Below are positions 56,801 to 64,000 of a stretch of DNA of 64,000 nucleotides, piece by piece (the first letter of the stretch is position 1; every line of letters starts with the position of its first letter). The notes beneath the pieces were generated by a model, which was not told where the DNA came from, did no database searches, and was given only the letters and a program-made list of their open reading frames with translations. A program made the translations under genes and the position numbers. Source of the stretch: an uncultured Eubacteriales bacterium (GTDB lineage Bacteria; Bacillota; Clostridia; Peptostreptococcales; Anaerovoracaceae); contig CASDYG010000004.1 in NCBI GenBank assembly GCA_949285555.1, forward strand, positions 1 to 64,000. Reading direction: 5' to 3'.

Positions 56801-57289
56801 TCCAACAAGTAGCTCGTAGGAGGATAACAGCCTACCCATATCATGTAGCTTTAGTGAAAGCTCGCCCTCCACAAGCTCACTTAATTGCAAAAGCTCTTCT
56901 CCCGATACATTATGTTGTTTCAAGGATGAAATATCATCATGTAATCTACTTACGAATCCTCTCTTATCCTTCATTCTATGTAGAAGTTTAAGATCCTTTG
57001 AGTTATGCATAAGCATGGAAATTAAAATATGCCTTGCAGTCTTATTTAATAAGGCTTTATTACCTATTCCAAGGTCCTCTAAAAGCCGAGTACCCAGTCT
57101 TGAAAATGTCATGATTTCCACACCCATAAGGCAGCTTGTACCCATATGGGAAATTGCCATTCTTTCACCTTCTAAAGTGTATTGATTAGGCACAATAATA
57201 AAGGAGTCTCTACCTCCTCTTTTTTTGATTTCATCATAAATAAAAGCTTCTGTATCAATTGACTCTCTAGTATAAAAGATTCTATTCAC
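53894..57289 (-). CDS. addB: AddB-type helicase/nuclease subunit
   Basis: About 1131 residues from a GTG at 57289, which has GAGAGG 7 bp upstream; an earlier TTG at 57316 abuts its ribosome site. AddB, with AddA, resects DNA double-strand ends. Family features: SFIIVPNQYTLEGERMAI, the YSRCPFAFFVDRA region, a RecB-type nuclease core (MGVIDYKTGS with Asp and Lys) and the 4Fe-4S cysteines of KPCDYCDYADIC with an upstream Cys in YSRCPF. The usual N-terminal Walker A GRAGSGK is replaced by TRESIDTEAF, so ATP binding there looks lost. addA does not follow; tRNA-Thr and deoD do. Confidence 0.9.
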   Translation of the reverse strand: MNRIFYTRESIDTEAFIYDEIKKRGGRDSFIIVPNQYTLEGERMAISHMGTSCLMGVEIMTFSRLGTRLLEDLGIGNKALLNKTARHILISMLMHNSKDLKLLHRMKDKRGFVSRLHDDISSLKQHNVSGEELLQLSELVEGELSLKLHDMGRLLSSYELLVGENIVDVEDKITLYQEALKESFLLDGKDVWIYGFDTFTPRNIDFLTAIAKRLQNFGGELNIVLYGEKNRRKNLFQVSYETSDKIKKAFAEYSMSLKEEYVDKAFKYGSKNESLSYLEANYGANKGELTGRIIDESNKVSNSSLNAEGVADEGFRHIPITIVKANNIYSEIESAASHIIHLIRDKKLRYRDILVICNDEEIRLPLLKRVLEEYDIPVFVDDRRSITSAPVTIYLSAMIRLATGDGREAERMHMLKSMLHSLDDNQVEALENYVYQYSIKHWQWEKPFTYVGALDEDVDISYINEARLAVISPVLRLKEIIRENKGRSFQEFVAAFYDFLENELKIRELLAKSVNAISDGDNDIGKSRAIWKFIVDLLEKMTQVIGHEPFNGKLFSLIFEETLTNMKVAVLPPTIDDLLIGNMQRTRSGRVKATVIVGANDGLIPKKSLSKSIFTDREISSITCHKVIGRSMLDMEKEERIGIYRNLSRADESIWISYSMGDGHGEDLLPSTLIREVKNIFPGIVEHQDVVSTDDPLALISAGSGTVRHLSRAIFNAKKTGKLKPEWWIVWEALRKNKEYRIKTIGNVLDRSTVKLQEKLVRKAMSYEGKDEDIRIGMSSGEKYSRCPFAFFVDRAIRPKEMRLYNVLNREIGNMAHKILENICKRLDDTGGWNSLSSDEDNREYFAQLVKEVGSEILKNAEQAVQTLDDKKAVAYAEETIGFREGELSRYKLKRIEEICATALNFMVKLRENLNIDESRYEVSFENITSGEGLNIDSINGNVKIKGKIDRLDTYIHDDSECTLADANIDFKVMGVIDYKTGSEAFSEDEIISGYNMQLATYMGVAKSDGNPGLMIYIKLKDTKQKINDDAPLGKSRPALIEVNGAMTDEMSERIVKEKGIKVISKEKMNTILQINMDNLKTVVTGISEGDARISPLKVGEKKPCDYCDYADICRFDPRQGDRYRLPAKKS

Positions 57290-57361
57290 GCAGCTACCTC
57301 TCAGTTTATCTGCCAATTCCTTTTGCCCGTGTTACAAAATTTATATATGGAAATCAGATCT

Positions 57362-57391
57362 AATATATTAGATTTTCCCCACTTATTTCAA
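57362..57391 (-). promoter_or_regulatory. Possible promoter of addB with overlapping palindrome
   Basis: Minus strand TTGAAA (57391-57386), 18-bp spacer, TATATT (57367-57362). The -10 lies within the 16-bp perfect palindrome ATCTAATATATTAGAT (57358-57373), a possible repressor site. Confidence 0.4.
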
Positions 57392-57436
57392 TTAAGGTAA
57401 TGTTTTATATCTAATACTATCTAATACTTTTATAGG

Positions 57437-58093
57437 CTACTTAAAATACTTTTTGACAACATCAAGCAAATCGCCTGCTTCATCTATTATATAGCCGGGC
57501 CTAGCTCCCGCATCTAACTCATCAGCCTTCGCTGCAACAGACCAGCGTACAAATACTGTTTCCACATTCGCCGCTTTTGCTGCAAGCATATCATATGCAC
57601 TATCTCCCACCATAATGCTATCGCTTGCAGGAATATCAAGCATTTGCAAGGCTTTAAGCACAGGGTCAGGATTAGGCTTATGCCTTGTTGTATCTTCACC
57701 TGCAACTATTGCATCCGTAAATCCTGTAAGCCCAAAGCTATCTAAAGCCTGAATGGTAGTCTCTCTCATGCGAGAGGTAACAATTCCTACTAGATACCCA
57801 CTTTTTTTAAGTTCTGAAATAAGCTCATATACTCCAGGGAAAATAGAGATCACATCTAAAAATCTTTCCTTTTGGAAGGTTCTGTAAAGCCTGAGTAGCT
57901 TGTCCATATCCTGCCCTGGAAATTCTCGTGCAAAACTTTCTAAAAGCATCTCACCAAAAGTGGCAATGATTCGTGCTTCTTCCATTTCTTGACCATAGAT
58001 TTCCCTGTGTGTATGCTTCCACGAATCTATAATAAGCTGATTAGTATCTGCTATGGTTCCATCAAAGTCGAATAAAACAGCCTTTCTTTTCAC
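57437..58093 (-). CDS. HAD phosphatase, PpaX/phosphoglycolate-phosphatase type
   Basis: 218 residues with a GTG start after AAGGAGAAGTAC. HAD motifs: FDFDGTIADT (motif I, nucleophile Asp9-like), VTSRMRETT (motif II), HKPNPDPV (motif III Lys) and VGDSAYDMLAAKAA (motif IV). The cap domain is helical (about 15-80). PpaX hydrolyses pyrophosphate in Firmicutes; phosphoglycolate phosphatase is equally possible from sequence. It follows tex by 21 bp on the same strand. Confidence 0.88.
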   Translation of the reverse strand: MKRKAVLFDFDGTIADTNQLIIDSWKHTHREIYGQEMEEARIIATFGEMLLESFAREFPGQDMDKLLRLYRTFQKERFLDVISIFPGVYELISELKKSGYLVGIVTSRMRETTIQALDSFGLTGFTDAIVAGEDTTRHKPNPDPVLKALQMLDIPASDSIMVGDSAYDMLAAKAANVETVFVRWSVAAKADELDAGARPGYIIDEAGDLLDVVKKYFK

Positions 58094-58114
58094 GTACTTC
58101 TCCTTATTACTTAT

Positions 58115-60289
58115 TTAAATATCCTTCATAGATAATCCTATTTTTTTACGCTCCAGATCAATTTCGATTATTTTTACCCGAACATTGTCCCCTATGCTTA
58201 CTATCTCCATAGGATTTCTTATAAATTTATTCGAAAGCTGGGATACATGCACAAGCCCATCCTCCTTGACACCTATGTCAACAAAGGCTCCGAAGTCTAC
58301 GACATTTCGCACTGTTCCAGAAAGAACCATTCCCTCTTTTAAATCTTCCAGTTTTCTCACATCCTGTCTAAATACCACCTCCGGGGCATCCTCACGTGGA
58401 TCTCTGCCAGGCTTTTTCAGCTCCTCAACAATATCCTTTAGGGTCATAGTTCCTACTCCTATGGTTTTTGCTAAATCTTCCTTTTTCATCCTATTTTGTT
58501 TCAAATAGCTATCGACAGAAAGATCAATAGTAGGAAGTCCCCTATGTGAAACCAGTGACATATCAATTCCTAAAAGGGCAAGCAGCATCCTTGTTGCTTC
58601 ATAGGATTCTGGATGTATACCCGTATTGTCTAAAGGCTCCTGCCCCTCTGTAATTCTAAGAAATCCTGCACATTGTTCAAATGCCTTTGGCCCGAGCTTT
58701 GCAACCTTAAGAAGCTCTTTTCTATTAGTAAATGCTCCTTCTTCCTCTCTTCGAGCAACAATATTAGTGGCAACAGCCTGAGAAATACCAGATATATATG
58801 ATAACAACGACGGGGAAGCCGTATTTAGATCAACACCTACCCTGTTTACACAGTCTTCCACAACATTCGTTAATGATTCTTTAAGCTTACTCTGATTGAG
58901 GTCATGTTGATATTGCCCAACTCCTATATGCTTTGGATCTATTTTCACAAGCTCTGCCAATGGGTCTTGCAACCTTCTTCCAAGAGACATTGCCCCCCTT
59001 GTAGTAACATCTAAATCCGGATATTCCTTAGAAGCTAGCTTCGATGCAGAATATACGGATGCACCAGCCTCATTTACAATAGTATAACTGACCTTTCCAT
59101 CACCTCGCTCGCCCAAAATTTTAGCTACCACTTCTTCTGTTTCTCTCGAAGCTGTACCATTACCTATTGCAATTACACTAATATTAAATTTGTCAATAAG
59201 CTTATTGATTACTCTGGTAGCACCCTCTATATCCTCTTTAGGCTTTGTTGGGTAAATAGTTCCATGAGCAAGAAGCTTGCCATTTTCATTTAGTGCAGCC
59301 ACTTTGCATCCGGTTCTATAGCCTGGATCAAGCGCTATGACTCTCTTGCCACGCACGGGTGGAGTCATGAGTAGCTTTTCGGTATTTTTAGCAAAAACCT
59401 TTAGTGCTTCCTCCTCTGCTCTTTCCTTAAGGCGACCCCTAAGTTCCCTTTCAAGAGATGGAAAAATCAATCTCTTATAGCTGTCTTCTGCTGCATTCAT
59501 AATGATTTCCTGATGTGGAGAAGCTTTCTTTGACAGATATTTATTTAAAATTATGGCTAAAATCTTTTCTTCATCTAAAGTTAAGGACACCTTCAATGCC
59601 CCCTCTTTTTCACCACGATTCATCGCAAGGATTCTGTGGTTAGGAATTTTATTAGCTTTCTCTTCCTTCCCATAGTAGTTACGATAGACTGTATCCTTTT
59701 CTTCATCAGTTGCCTCTATTTGGAGCACGCCTTGTTCAAATGTCTTTTCTCTTAATTTTTCGATTAGATCTGCATCCTCTGCTATCTGACCTGCAATAAT
59801 ATCCATAGCTCCCTCTAAGGCAGCCTCTATACTGTCTACTCCCTTTTCCTCGTCTAAAAAGTTCTGAGCTATGGTTTGAGGAGTATCGTCCTTTTCCTGC
59901 TGAAGAAGCAATCTTACTGCAAGTGGCTCAAGCCCTTTTTCAATGGCCTGTCCCATGCGCGTCATTTTCTTTTGTTTAAAAGGCTTATATAAATCTTCTA
60001 CTCGTTGCAAAACAGTTGCAGCATTTATATCCTGCGCAAGCTGCTCTGTCAGCTTTCCTTGTTCTTCAATGAGCCTCTTGACTTCTTCTTTTCTCTCTTC
60101 TAAATTACGTAAATAACTCAGTCTTTCGTCAAGCTCTCTTAGGACTGTATCCTCCATTGCTCCCGTCACCTCTTTACGGTATCTTGCAATGAACGGAATG
60201 GTATTACCTTCATCAATAAGTGCTACAGTTTTCTCAATAAGATGAATTGGCTTATTAAACTCCTGCCCTAATACTTCGAATATATTCAT
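58115..60289 (-). CDS. tex: Tex-family RNA-binding transcription accessory protein
   Basis: 724 residues, normal size. Helical Tex N-terminal domain with IPFIARYRKEVTGAM near 32, a YqgF-like nuclease fold with ALDPGYRTGCKVAAL (about 325), helix-hairpin-helix SPSLLSYISGIS and LLKVAKLGPKAFEQCAGFLR, and a C-terminal S1 domain (GTVRNVVDFGAFVDIGVKED). Nucleic-acid-binding protein of unclear exact role. Its start directly abuts the prfB stop region (both at 60289), so they are translationally coupled. Confidence 0.96.
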   Translation of the reverse strand: MNIFEVLGQEFNKPIHLIEKTVALIDEGNTIPFIARYRKEVTGAMEDTVLRELDERLSYLRNLEERKEEVKRLIEEQGKLTEQLAQDINAATVLQRVEDLYKPFKQKKMTRMGQAIEKGLEPLAVRLLLQQEKDDTPQTIAQNFLDEEKGVDSIEAALEGAMDIIAGQIAEDADLIEKLREKTFEQGVLQIEATDEEKDTVYRNYYGKEEKANKIPNHRILAMNRGEKEGALKVSLTLDEEKILAIILNKYLSKKASPHQEIIMNAAEDSYKRLIFPSLERELRGRLKERAEEEALKVFAKNTEKLLMTPPVRGKRVIALDPGYRTGCKVAALNENGKLLAHGTIYPTKPKEDIEGATRVINKLIDKFNISVIAIGNGTASRETEEVVAKILGERGDGKVSYTIVNEAGASVYSASKLASKEYPDLDVTTRGAMSLGRRLQDPLAELVKIDPKHIGVGQYQHDLNQSKLKESLTNVVEDCVNRVGVDLNTASPSLLSYISGISQAVATNIVARREEEGAFTNRKELLKVAKLGPKAFEQCAGFLRITEGQEPLDNTGIHPESYEATRMLLALLGIDMSLVSHRGLPTIDLSVDSYLKQNRMKKEDLAKTIGVGTMTLKDIVEELKKPGRDPREDAPEVVFRQDVRKLEDLKEGMVLSGTVRNVVDFGAFVDIGVKEDGLVHVSQLSNKFIRNPMEIVSIGDNVRVKIIEIDLERKKIGLSMKDI

Positions 60290-61401
60290 TATGCTTCCTT
60301 CCTAGCCTCAAATTTCAACTGAGCCTGTATAAATCCGTCGATTTGTCCATCCATAACCTTATCTACATTTCCCTCTTCATAGCCGTTTCTATGATCCTTA
60401 ACCATGGTATAGGGCTGAAAAACATAGGATCTTATTTGACTTCCCCATGTTATTTGTGAATAATCTCCTTTAAGCTCCTCAATGCTTTCCTTCTTCTCTT
60501 GCTCCTTTAATTCCATCAGTCTGGACTTTAGCACCTTCAATGCCAGCTCCTTATTTTGTCTCTGGCTCTTTTCATTTTGACATGACACGACTATGCCGGT
60601 AGGTATATGTGTAATTCTTACAGCAGACTCAGTCGTATTAACATGCTGCCCACCGCTTCCACTACTTCTATATACATCTATGCGTAGATCATCTTCTGCA
60701 ATTTTTACATCCTCACTAAGCTCAATTTGCGGAATAACCATAACAGATGCAAAGCTAGTCTGCCTTTTCCCAGCCGCATTAAACGGAGATATTCTCACCA
60801 GTCTGTGAATTCCTTTTTCCGACCTTAGATATCCATAGGCACGACTTCCCTCTACTAAAATACTAGCGCTTTTTATACCTGCCTCCGTATCATCTTGTAA
60901 GTCGAGAATTGTCGTCTTATATCCATGGGCTTCACAGTATCGCAAATACATCCTAAGTAACATTTGTGCCCAGTCCATTGCATCCACGCCTCCAGCTCCG
61001 GCATGAATATTTATGATAGCATCCTCCTCATCATGTTTTCCTGTTAAAAGGGTACTGGTCCAAAGGATCTCAAGGCGGTTATCGTAATTATCCAGTTCTG
61101 TTTCTAAAGCGGTAAGCTCGTTTTCATCGCCTAGCTCTACTGCCAGTTCTAAAAGCTCTTCAGCTCCATGAAGCCCATTTTTAATAGAATTGATTTCTGA
61201 CACGAGCTTTTCAATCTGTGCCTTATCCCCCATTATTTTACGAGCATGCTCTGGATCATTCCACAGATCCTGTGATTCACATTGCTTGCTCAGAGCTTCC
61301 AGTTCTTTAATCTTATCTTCTATTTTAATCGATCTACAGATTTCTTCTAATCTAAGTAAAAGCTTTGGAAGTCTCTGCTTTATTTCATCAGCCTTAAGCA
61401 A
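60289..61401 (-). CDS. prfB: Peptide chain release factor 2
   Basis: 370 residues from a TTG at 61401; AGGAGG is 5 bp upstream. Releases peptides at UGA and UAA. Catalytic GSGGQHVNTTESAVR carries the GGQ loop, and the stop-codon recognition region is near YRSSGSGG upstream of it; note the SPF tripeptide in RISPFNAAGKR, the RF2 decoding motif. The usual +1 programmed frameshift near codon 25 is absent: the frame runs without UGA through RLEEICRSIKIEDKIKELE. It follows secA by 66 bp. Confidence 0.96.
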   Translation of the reverse strand: MLKADEIKQRLPKLLLRLEEICRSIKIEDKIKELEALSKQCESQDLWNDPEHARKIMGDKAQIEKLVSEINSIKNGLHGAEELLELAVELGDENELTALETELDNYDNRLEILWTSTLLTGKHDEEDAIINIHAGAGGVDAMDWAQMLLRMYLRYCEAHGYKTTILDLQDDTEAGIKSASILVEGSRAYGYLRSEKGIHRLVRISPFNAAGKRQTSFASVMVIPQIELSEDVKIAEDDLRIDVYRSSGSGGQHVNTTESAVRITHIPTGIVVSCQNEKSQRQNKELALKVLKSRLMELKEQEKKESIEELKGDYSQITWGSQIRSYVFQPYTMVKDHRNGYEEGNVDKVMDGQIDGFIQAQLKFEARKEA

Positions 61402-61425
61402 TCCATCCTCCTGTCAATATACAAG

Positions 61426-61454
61426 CTAGGTGACCAGCATGACTGATCACCTAG
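61426..61454 (-). other. Hairpin between secA and prfB
   Basis: CTAGGTGA and TCACCTAG pair across 13 nt, in the 66-bp gap. On the transcribed strand it is followed by CTTGTATATTG, a poor U-tract, so it may only weaken readthrough from secA to prfB. Confidence 0.6.
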
Positions 61455-61467
61455 TGTGAATTAAATA

Positions 61468-64000
61468 TTATTCTCTTCCACAGCAATTTTTATATTTCTT
61501 GCCAGAGCCACAAGGGCAAGGGTCATTTCGGCCAATCTTTGGCTCGCTTCTCCTTACAGTTTCTTGCTTAGAATCCCTGCTTTCCTGACTCACTTCTCTA
61601 GTTGCGGCATTTCCTGTACTACCTGCTGCCATGCCATCACCTATATCTTCCTTGGTAGCAGATTTTTCCTTAACTACTGCCTTTCTTTCCGTATCAGTAG
61701 AAATAGTTACACTGTAGCAGTATCTAACAGTTTCTTCTTTTATTTCACCAATCATTTCCTCAAACATATTGAAGCCTTCATTGGCATATGCTGCCGCAGG
61801 ATCTTGTTGCCCTAATGCCCTGAGACCAATACCACTTTTTAACTGATCCATAGCATCTATATGATCCATCCAAAGATTGTCTACTACTCGAAGGAGGACC
61901 ATTCGTTCAAGCTCTCTCATTCTCTCTGTGCCAATCTCAGACTCCTTTTCACTGTAAATGAATTCCATTTCATCTACAATAGCGTCTTTCAGCTCTTCTC
62001 CATTCATATCATTAAGATCAAGCTGCTGTCTGCTGAGCATTTTATCAAAGTCAAAGGCAGGTACGATGCGTCTTAAGGATGTTCTAAGATCTTCTATATT
62101 CCATTCCTCTGGATAATCAGATTCCAAAACAACCGGCTCTACTGTAGCTGTTACTAAATCCTGCATCATATCCATAATATCTTTACGAAGATCACCATTT
62201 AGAAGCACCTTTTTTCTCTGGTCATAGATAATCTCTCGCTGCTTATTCATAACATTGTCATATTGAAGCACATATTTACGAATACCGAAGTTTCTTGCTT
62301 CCACCTTCTTTTGTGCACTCTCAATAATCTTGCTGACAGTAGTAGACTCAATGGCTTCGCCTTCTTCTACTTTCAGCTTTTTGGCGATCATTTGCATACG
62401 CTCGCCACCAAATAGTCGCATAAGCTCATCTTCCATAGACAGATAGAATTGAGTATGACCAGGGTCTCCCTGTCTTCCTGATCTACCTCTGAGCTGATTA
62501 TCTATACGTCTTGATTCATGCCTCTCTGTTCCCATGATACATAGTCCGCCCAAAGCTACTACCTGCTCCTGTTCTGGCCTTCGTTCAAGCTTATATTGTT
62601 CATGCAGTGCATTAAATCTGGATCTGGCAGCTAACATTCTTTCGTCTGATGTAGGCACAAATCCTGTTGCAAAGCTAATTTCTTCCTCAGTGAATTCCTC
62701 TTTGAGCATCTGTCTTCTTGCTTCAAACTCCGGATTTCCTCCAAGAATAATATCGGTTCCTCTACCTGCCATATTCGTAGCGATAGTCACAGCCCCAAGT
62801 CTACCTGCTTCTGCCACAATGGCGGCTTCCTTCTCATGGTGTTTAGCATTCAGGACATTATGCTTTACTCCACGCTTTTTAAGAAGATTACTTAAGAGTT
62901 CTGATTTTTCTATAGAAATTGTACCAACTAAAACTGGTTGTCCCGTCTCATGCACCTCCTTAACGCGATCAGCTAGGGCATTAAATTTACCAGCTTCAGT
63001 GCTGAATATAGCGTCTTTGTCATCCTCTCTTGCAACAGGCTTATTAGTAGGTATTACCACAACATCCATATTGTATATGTCGCGGAATTCATCCTCTTCC
63101 GTCTTTGCAGTACCTGTCATCCCGGACAACTTACCATACATTCTAAAATAATTCTGAAGTGTGATAGTCGCTAATGTTTTGGATTCGGACTTAACCATAA
63201 CCCTTTCTTTCGCTTCAATAGCCTGGTGCAGTCCATTGCTATACCTACGACCATCCATAAGTCTACCGGTAAATTCATCAACGATTACAATTTCTCCGTC
63301 CTTTACTATATAATCCACATCCCTTTCCATTAGATGTCTGGCTTTTAGTGCCTGCAAAACATGGTGATTTATTTCCATATTTTCAGCATCACCAAAGTTT
63401 TCAAGTCCAAAGAATTGCTCCGCCTTAACCACACCTTCATCAGTCAGGGAAATCTGCTTATCCTTCTCTTCCAACTGATAATCTTCTGCATTTAATGTTA
63501 CGACAAATGCGTCAGCCCTTTCATATAAATCTGTAGACTTGTCTCCCTCTCCCGAAATTATAAGAGGAGTTCTGGCTTCATCTACCAAAATAGAGTCTAC
63601 CTCGTCTATGATTGCGTAGTTAAGTTCTCTTTGAAGAAGACTTTCCTCATAAATCGCCATATTATCTCTTAGGTAGTCAAAGCCAAATTCATTGTTCGTA
63701 CCATATGTTATATCGCTTCTGTATGCAGCTCGTCTTTCTTCTCCACTTATACTGTGGATAACGCAGCCAACTGAAAGTCCCAGGAAATTATATAACTTGC
63801 CCATCCACTGTGCGTCACGATGTGCCAGATAGTCATTTACCGTTATTACATGAACTCCCTTACCTTCAAGGGCATTTAAGTATGCAGCGAGTGTGGCCAC
63901 AAGGGTTTTACCCTCTCCAGTTTTCATCTCGGCAATTCTACCCTGGTGTAGTACAACACCACCTATTAGCTGAACTCTAAAATGCTTCATACCAAGGCTT
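61468..64000 (-). CDS. secA: Preprotein translocase ATPase SecA (N-terminus beyond window)
   Basis: About 843 residues are present and about 75 are missing off the right edge: the frame stays open to base 64000 with SLG before the internal Met at 63990. Motor of protein export through SecYEG. Walker [27 protein letters not shown] (Walker B and DEAD-like), [17 protein letters not shown] and [12 protein letters not shown] (helicase motifs) are visible. The C-terminal zinc motif is [13 protein letters not shown], which binds SecB or ribosomes. Would export the adhesins and nuclease of this window. No second SecA is visible here. Confidence 0.98.
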   Translation of the reverse strand, partial: SLGMKHFRVQLIGGVVLHQGRIAEMKTGEGKTLVATLAAYLNALEGKGVHVITVNDYLAHRDAQWMGKLYNFLGLSVGCVIHSISGEERRAAYRSDITYGTNNEFGFDYLRDNMAIYEESLLQRELNYAIIDEVDSILVDEARTPLIISGEGDKSTDLYERADAFVVTLNAEDYQLEEKDKQISLTDEGVVKAEQFFGLENFGDAENMEINHHVLQALKARHLMERDVDYIVKDGEIVIVDEFTGRLMDGRRYSNGLHQAIEAKERVMVKSESKTLATITLQNYFRMYGKLSGMTGTAKTEEDEFRDIYNMDVVVIPTNKPVAREDDKDAIFSTEAGKFNALADRVKEVHETGQPVLVGTISIEKSELLSNLLKKRGVKHNVLNAKHHEKEAAIVAEAGRLGAVTIATNMAGRGTDIILGGNPEFEARRQMLKEEFTEEEISFATGFVPTSDERMLAARSRFNALHEQYKLERRPEQEQVVALGGLCIMGTERHESRRIDNQLRGRSGRQGDPGHTQFYLSMEDELMRLFGGERMQMIAKKLKVEEGEAIESTTVSKIIESAQKKVEARNFGIRKYVLQYDNVMNKQREIIYDQRKKVLLNGDLRKDIMDMMQDLVTATVEPVVLESDYPEEWNIEDLRTSLRRIVPAFDFDKMLSRQQLDLNDMNGEELKDAIVDEMEFIYSEKESEIGTERMRELERMVLLRVVDNLWMDHIDAMDQLKSGIGLRALGQQDPAAAYANEGFNMFEEMIGEIKEETVRYCYSVTISTDTERKAVVKEKSATKEDIGDGMAAGSTGNAATREVSQESRDSKQETVRRSEPKIGRNDPCPCGSGKKYKNCCGRE

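Noticed and set aside
61375-61405. Tiny overlapping frame at the prfB start (ATG directly after AGGAGG, 8 codons)
   Set aside because: No space between ribosome site and ATG, so initiation there is unlikely; probably chance overlap with the TTG start.
63757-63769. TGTGGATAA (DnaA-box 9-mer) inside secA
   Set aside because: Single copy within a conserved coding region; most likely chance.

Overview
The window is a low-GC, mostly minus-strand segment of a bacterial chromosome. Gram-positive surface proteins with a sortase-type tail, strong GGAGG ribosome sites, TTG/GTG starts, an AddB-type nuclease, UPF0182 and a complete-looking lysine-fermentation locus point to an anaerobic amino-acid-fermenting Clostridia member. 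My best guess is the Eubacteriales Family XIII/Anaerovoracaceae (Mogibacterium/Eubacterium nodatum-like); this is inference, no marker gene fixes it.

Layout. 1-8953: two tandem cell-wall adhesins with related FIVAR repeats (the first runs off the left edge). 9573-11360: a small unknown protein and an ArsB/NhaD-type (P-protein-like) ion permease. 11509-12965: metK under a SAM-I riboswitch, divergent from an orphan 783-residue protein (13100-15451). 15452-15880: a gene-free stretch carrying three perfect DnaA boxes, then an AlaX-type tRNA-editing gene. 17251-32053: lysine fermentation: CoA-transferase (atoA, atoD), atoE permease, kamE, kamD, the kamC/kamB reactivase, kamA, kdd, an unusual regulator and, divergently, kal. 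32241-37440: a DUF1858 protein and two MacB-like ABC transporters. 37583-47384: serS, a long glutamine synthetase, UPF0182, a zinc-ribbon membrane protein and a small membrane protein. 47532-50396: a secreted nuclease, then a foreign-looking island with a nonsense-broken ImmA/IrrE peptidase remnant and an intact AlbA_2/HATPase gene. 50730-64000: housekeeping genes lysS, greA, deoD, tRNA-Thr, addB, a ppaX-like phosphatase, tex, prfB and secA (5' end off the right edge).

How the genes work together. KamA turns lysine into beta-lysine, KamDE into 3,5-diaminohexanoate, Kdd oxidises this, Kal deaminates 3-aminobutyryl-CoA, and AtoDA moves CoA from butyryl-CoA to acetoacetate; KamBC would revive inactivated KamDE. 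The cleavage enzyme Kce and a lysine permease are not in the window.

Most interesting signal: the regulator at 29290-31323 is a pseudoenzyme copy of Kdd (residues 1-345) fused to an AAA+ module that lacks the GAFTGA loop and has a changed Walker B, followed by a TyrR-like helix-turn-helix. An 18-bp dyad, consensus TGAATC-N6-GATTCA (same 6-N6-6 geometry as a TyrR box), occurs upstream of kdd, upstream of atoE, and in the regulator/kal intergenic region, where it also overlies the likely start site of the regulator itself. Together these suggest a self-repressing regulon that senses a lysine-pathway intermediate with a domain borrowed from the pathway's own enzyme.
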